16,237 nucleotides of DNA, from contig JADLBB010000167.1 of NCBI GenBank assembly GCA_020848055.1, positions 1 through 16,237 on the forward strand. Reading direction: 5' to 3'. The notes under the pieces are model-generated. The model saw only the letters and a program-made list of their open reading frames with translations, was not told the DNA's origin and ran no database searches. Position numbers and translations under genes: made by a program. Of this stretch, positions 13,635 through 16,237 are shown one piece after another. The DNA comes from Chloroflexota bacterium. GTDB lineage: Bacteria; Chloroflexota; Limnocylindria; QHBO01. Each line of letters opens with the position of its first letter. Position 1 is the stretch's first letter.

Positions 13635-14899
13635 CCGCCACCGTGCTGTCCGGCCGGCGCGTCGTGGTCGGCGTATCCGGCAGCATCGCCGCCTACAAGG
13701 CGGTGTCGCTGGCCCGACTGCTGTGCGAGCGCGGGGCGGTGGTGGACGTGGCCATGACGCCGTCGGCGACCCGCTTCGTCGGCCCGCTCACGTTTGCGAG
13801 CCTGACGCATCGGCCGGTCGTGACCGACGTGCTGGAGCTCGACGCCGACCAGCAGATCGAACACATCGAACTGGCCGAGGCGGCCGATGCGATCGTGCTG
13901 GCCCCGGCCACCGCCAACCTGCTCGGCGAGCTGGCGGCCGGCTTGGTTGGCAACGCGGTGACCGCCATCGCCTGCGCCAGCCGCGCGCCGGTCGTCGTGG
14001 CTCCCGCCATGGATGCCGGCATGTGGACGCACCCGGCCACCCAGCGCAACGTGGCCACACTGCGAGAGTTCGGGTACATCGTCATCGACCCAGAGGTCGG
14101 CGAGCTCGCCTCGGGCCTGACCGGCATCGGCCGCCTGGCGGAGCCGGCCGCGATCGTTGATGCGGTCGAGCGGCTCTTCGTGCGGACCGGATCCCTCGAG
14201 GGCCTGTCCGTCGTCGTCAGTGCCGGTGGCACGCGGGAGCCGCTCGACCCGGTGCGATTCATCGGCAACCGCTCGTCTGGCAAGATGGGCGCCGCCATCG
14301 CCGAGTCGGCGCGCGACCGGGGAGCGTCGGTCACGCTGGTCGCCGGCGCCATGAGCGTGGCGCCGCCTCGCGGCGTGACCGTGGTCGAGGCCACCACCGC
14401 GCAGTTGATGCGCGAGGCGATCATCCGCGCCGCGCCCGATGCCGACATCCTGGTCATGGCCGCGGCGGTCGCCGACTTCGCCCCCGCCCGAGCCAGCCAG
14501 CGCAAGATCAAGCGATCCGGCGACAACCTGCAGGTCGAGCTGGTGCCCAACCCCGACATCGTCGCCGAGGTGGGCGAGATGCCCGATGACGTGCGTCCGT
14601 TCCTCATCGGCTTCGCCGCCGAGTCCGACGACCTCGAGGCCAACGCCGCGGCCAAGCTGCGCGACAAGGGCCTCGACCTGATCGTCGGCAACGTGGTCGG
14701 CGGCCCGTTCGACGCCATCGGCTCCGACGAGAACAAGGTGACCGTCTTCGGTGCCGAGGGGCCCCTGACCGACTGGCCGATGCTCCCCAAGCGCCAGGTC
14801 GCCGAACGGCTGTGGGACCTCATCGGCGATCGCTACCGCAGGCGGCGCACCGAGGGCGACGGGGGGCCCGCACGGACCAAGGGACGCCGTCGTTCGTGA
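13631..14899 (+). CDS. coaBC: Bifunctional phosphopantothenoylcysteine synthetase/decarboxylase
   Basis: This 422-aa flavoprotein carries two consecutive CoA-pathway steps: CoaB ligates Cys to 4'-phosphopantothenate and CoaC decarboxylates the product. The N-terminal CoaC domain shows GVSGSIAAYKA (14-24), the catalytic His H78 in EHIELAEAAD, LAPATANLLGEL, the PAMDAGMW clamp (125-132) and the lid motif LASGLTGIGRLAEP (159-172). In E. coli the lid motif has an essential Cys (ACGxxGxGRM); here it is Ser161. The CoaB domain has SAGGTREPLDPVRFIGNRSS (N213 region), AAAVADFAPARASQRKIKR with the Lys of KIKR, NPDI and GFAAESDD. A basic tail ends the protein. GTG at 13631 is chosen for the coaX overlap and because GRRVVVGVSGSIAAYK follows directly. 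The end overlaps panC as GTGA. Confidence 0.95.
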   Translation: MTATVLSGRRVVVGVSGSIAAYKAVSLARLLCERGAVVDVAMTPSATRFVGPLTFASLTHRPVVTDVLELDADQQIEHIELAEAADAIVLAPATANLLGELAAGLVGNAVTAIACASRAPVVVAPAMDAGMWTHPATQRNVATLREFGYIVIDPEVGELASGLTGIGRLAEPAAIVDAVERLFVRTGSLEGLSVVVSAGGTREPLDPVRFIGNRSSGKMGAAIAESARDRGASVTLVAGAMSVAPPRGVTVVEATTAQLMREAIIRAAPDADILVMAAAVADFAPARASQRKIKRSGDNLQVELVPNPDIVAEVGEMPDDVRPFLIGFAAESDDLEANAAAKLRDKGLDLIVGNVVGGPFDAIGSDENKVTVFGAEGPLTDWPMLPKRQVAERLWDLIGDRYRRRRTEGDGGPARTKGRRRS

Positions 14900-15750
14900 T
14901 CGTCGTCCACGCCGCGGACGACCTGCGCGATGCGATCCTCGAGCGCCGGATCGCCGGGCACAGCGTCGGCTTCGTGCCGACCATGGGCGCCATGCACGCC
15001 GGTCAGCTGTCGCTCGTCGAGCGGGCCAGGGTGCAGAACGGCTGCGTGGTGGTGTCGTCGTTCGTCAATCCACATGCGTTCAGCACGCTCGATGAGCGCG
15101 ACCCCGGCGAGCGGGATCATGATCGCGACCTCGCCCTGCTGGAACGGGCGGAGGTGGACATCGCCTTCCTGCCCGACGTCACGACGCTCTATCCGCCGGG
15201 CGACACGACGCGGGTCACGGTGGAGGGCCTGACGCGCCGCCTGGAGGGCGCTTCACGCCCGGGTCACATGGACGGGCTGACGACGGTCATGCTCAAGCTC
15301 ATCCACCTCGTCGGCCCGGCGCGGCTGTACATGGGCCAGCGCCATGCCCAGCAGGTCGTCCTGGTCCGCCGCATGCTGCGCGACCTGTTCATGAACACCG
15401 AGCTCGTCGTGTGCTCGACCGTGCGCGAGGATGACGGCCTCGCCCTGTCGAGCGCCAACGCCCGGCTCGGCATCGAGGAGCGCCACGCGGCATCCTGCCT
15501 GTACAACGCGCTCAACGCGGCGATGGCCGCGTACGACTCCGGCGAGCGCTCGGCCGAGGTGCTGCGCTGGCGCATGACCGATGTCGTCTCGGCCGAACCG
15601 AAGGCCCGCATCGACTACATCAGCGTGGCCGATGCCGGCACGCTCGACGAACTGCAGCGCGTGTCCGGCCCCGCGATCGCGCTGCTGGCGGTCTGGATCG
15701 GCCGCGTCCGGCTGACTGACAACATGCCGTTGGCATCGGACTTGGCGTAG
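14896..15750 (+). CDS. panC: Divergent pantothenate synthetase-like protein
   Basis: By fold and length (284 aa) this is PanC, which normally joins pantoate and beta-alanine with ATP to make pantothenate. Family hallmarks are clear: VGFVPTMGAMHAGQLSLVER, SSFVNPHAF, FLPDVTTLYPPGDTT, RRLEGASRPGHMDGLTTVML, YMGQRHAQQVVLVRRML, REDDGLALSSANARL and IDYISVADAGTLDEL. However, residues considered catalytic or substrate-binding in studied PanC are changed in each active-site motif: the second His of HxGH is Gln37, Gln of VNPxQF is Ala61, Lys-Asp of GxKDxQQ is Arg149-His150, and Arg of SSRN is Ala187. The first His (H34), Asn58 and Gln153 remain. Spacing is intact and there are no stops, so it is not an obvious pseudogene. 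GTG at 14896 overlaps the coaBC stop as GTGA and gives standard PanC numbering. It may be altered or inactive as a synthetase. Confidence 0.82.
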   Translation: MIVVHAADDLRDAILERRIAGHSVGFVPTMGAMHAGQLSLVERARVQNGCVVVSSFVNPHAFSTLDERDPGERDHDRDLALLERAEVDIAFLPDVTTLYPPGDTTRVTVEGLTRRLEGASRPGHMDGLTTVMLKLIHLVGPARLYMGQRHAQQVVLVRRMLRDLFMNTELVVCSTVREDDGLALSSANARLGIEERHAASCLYNALNAAMAAYDSGERSAEVLRWRMTDVVSAEPKARIDYISVADAGTLDELQRVSGPAIALLAVWIGRVRLTDNMPLASDLA

Positions 15751-15787
15751 CCCATCGGTCCGCTCCAAAAGGACTACTGCCGGACGG

Positions 15788-15842
15788 GGTGACGGGCCTA
15801 GAATTCAGGGCGTCACCGCGGCGCCGGCCTTCACCGGCCGCG
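15788..15842 (+). other. Two adjacent hairpins in the panC 3' region
   Basis: In the gap of 167 bp after panC, GGTGACG (15788-15794) pairs perfectly with CGTCACC (15811-15817). An inner CCT/AGG extension encloses the loop AGAATTC. Immediately after, CGCGG..CCGG (15817-15827) pairs with CCGGCCGCG (15834-15842). TAGAAT at 15799-15804 lies within the first dyad and could be a plus-strand -10 box, making the dyad a possible operator or the start of a small RNA ending at the terminator at 15859-15902. No protein-coding signal is seen here. Confidence 0.4.
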
Positions 15843-15858
15843 AGCGCCACCGGTGCAT

Positions 15859-15902
15859 GGGAGGCCGGCGGGTGCCCACGTCCGGCCTCCCTTCGTCTTG
15901 TT
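15859..15902 (+). terminator. Rho-independent terminator after panC
   Basis: GGGAGGCCGG (15859-15868) and CCGGCCTCCC (15882-15891) form a perfect 10-bp GC-rich stem with a 13-nt loop, followed by TTCGTCTTGTT. The T-rich tail is only on the plus-strand side, so it serves the coaX-coaBC-panC operon or a small RNA; the converging gene would get the stem without a U tract. Confidence 0.75.
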
Positions 15903-15917
15903 CAGGTCCCGAGATGC

Positions 15918-16237
15918 TCAGGCCCTGAGGCGTGCCAGCAGCCCGTCCACGTCCACCGCACGGCTGACCAGGTTGACGATCGTGGCCACCTTCTCGGTAT
16001 CGGTGGCGTGGGTCTTGACCAGGATCTCGTCCACGGCCTGCGCGGTGCGATACGTGTCGGTCGGGACCAGGTAGGTGAACACGCCGGCGGCCCGCAGGGC
16101 GGCAAGCGCACGCTCCGAGGGCCGGATGCCGCCGGTCAGCACCACGCCGATGACGCGCGGCGGCACCGCGTCGCGGTTGACGTCCAGCGCGGCGAACACC
16201 AGGTCCTCGCGATCGCCCGGGGTGATGACCAGGGTTC
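15918..16237 (-). CDS. DRTGG-domain protein, C-terminal part (runs off right edge)
   Basis: This is the last 106 codons of a gene whose beginning lies beyond the window. The visible protein reads TLVITPGDREDLVFAALDV, then VIGVVLTGGIRPSERALAAL, GVFTYLVPTDTYRTAQAVDE and KVATIVNLVSRAVDVDGLLA. This matches the DRTGG domain found in the middle of some phosphotransacetylases and at the C-terminus of BioD-like P-loop proteins. Because it ends here with TGA after the domain, a BioD-like ATPase plus DRTGG architecture (about 350 aa) fits better than a full Pta, whose catalytic domain would follow. The GTG at 16199 is not the true start, since the domain begins upstream of it. It converges on panC. The biological role of such stand-alone proteins is not established. 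Confidence 0.75.
   Translation of the reverse strand, partial: TLVITPGDREDLVFAALDVNRDAVPPRVIGVVLTGGIRPSERALAALRAAGVFTYLVPTDTYRTAQAVDEILVKTHATDTEKVATIVNLVSRAVDVDGLLARLRA

Noticed and set aside
14896..15750. panC as a pseudogene
   Set aside because: No frameshift or stop, full length, conserved spacing and conserved non-catalytic motifs argue for a functional but altered protein.
1..16237. CRISPR arrays, tRNA or rRNA genes, insertion sequences
   Set aside because: No regularly spaced repeats, cloverleaf-like segments, rRNA motifs or transposase motifs were found on reading either strand; a covariance-model scan was not possible here.

Overview
The window is a GC-rich stretch of bacterial housekeeping chromosome with no mobile element, CRISPR array, rRNA or tRNA gene that I could see. 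Gene content points to a bacterium with a class I (archaeal-type) lysyl-tRNA synthetase, a type III pantothenate kinase, a K+-independent-type membrane pyrophosphatase and many GTG starts. I infer a high-GC Chloroflexota (Ellin6529/Limnocylindria-like) or an actinobacterium-like lineage. This rests on style and gene choice, not on a phylogenetic marker.

Layout. (1) Positions 1-2680, minus strand: greA, lysS and serS, read leftwards, with serS running off the left edge. Before greA is a leader of about 175 nt. It has a good sigma70-type promoter (TTGACG, 17 nt, TACAAT), stacked hairpins and an intrinsic-terminator-like element upstream of the greA start, so the operon looks attenuated. (2) Positions 2914-8828, minus strand: a histidine phosphatase, a membrane-anchored protein with Ig-like (Big_5) repeats and a TolB-type propeller, the proton pyrophosphatase hppA, and the undecaprenyl-diphosphate phosphatase uppP. 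(3) lepB (signal peptidase I) on the plus strand, diverging from the phosphatase and converging on ndk. (4) Positions 9606-12735, minus strand: an unrecognised 166-aa protein, an M16 zinc peptidase, an unrecognised helical repeat-like protein and ndk. (5) Positions 12807-15750, plus strand: coaX, coaBC and a panC-like gene, a compact pantothenate/coenzyme A operon whose three genes overlap by GTGA. (6) A convergent intergenic region of 167 bp packed with hairpins, including a clear terminator, then the C-terminal part of a DRTGG-domain protein running off the right edge.

What stands out. The panC-like protein has normal length and fold motifs but has lost canonical residues in four separate active-site motifs (HxGH to HAGQ, VNPxQF to VNPHAF, GxKDxQQ to GQRHAQQ, SSRN to SSAN). 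CoaBC beside it has Ser where many homologues have the reductase-step Cys. The greA leader resembles in logic the E. coli greA leader, where early termination makes short RNAs. The 5' end of lysS carries an imperfect out-of-frame duplication of its own start region. Several divergent genes have a -10-like box 7-11 nt before the start codon, suggesting leaderless or very short-leader mRNAs.
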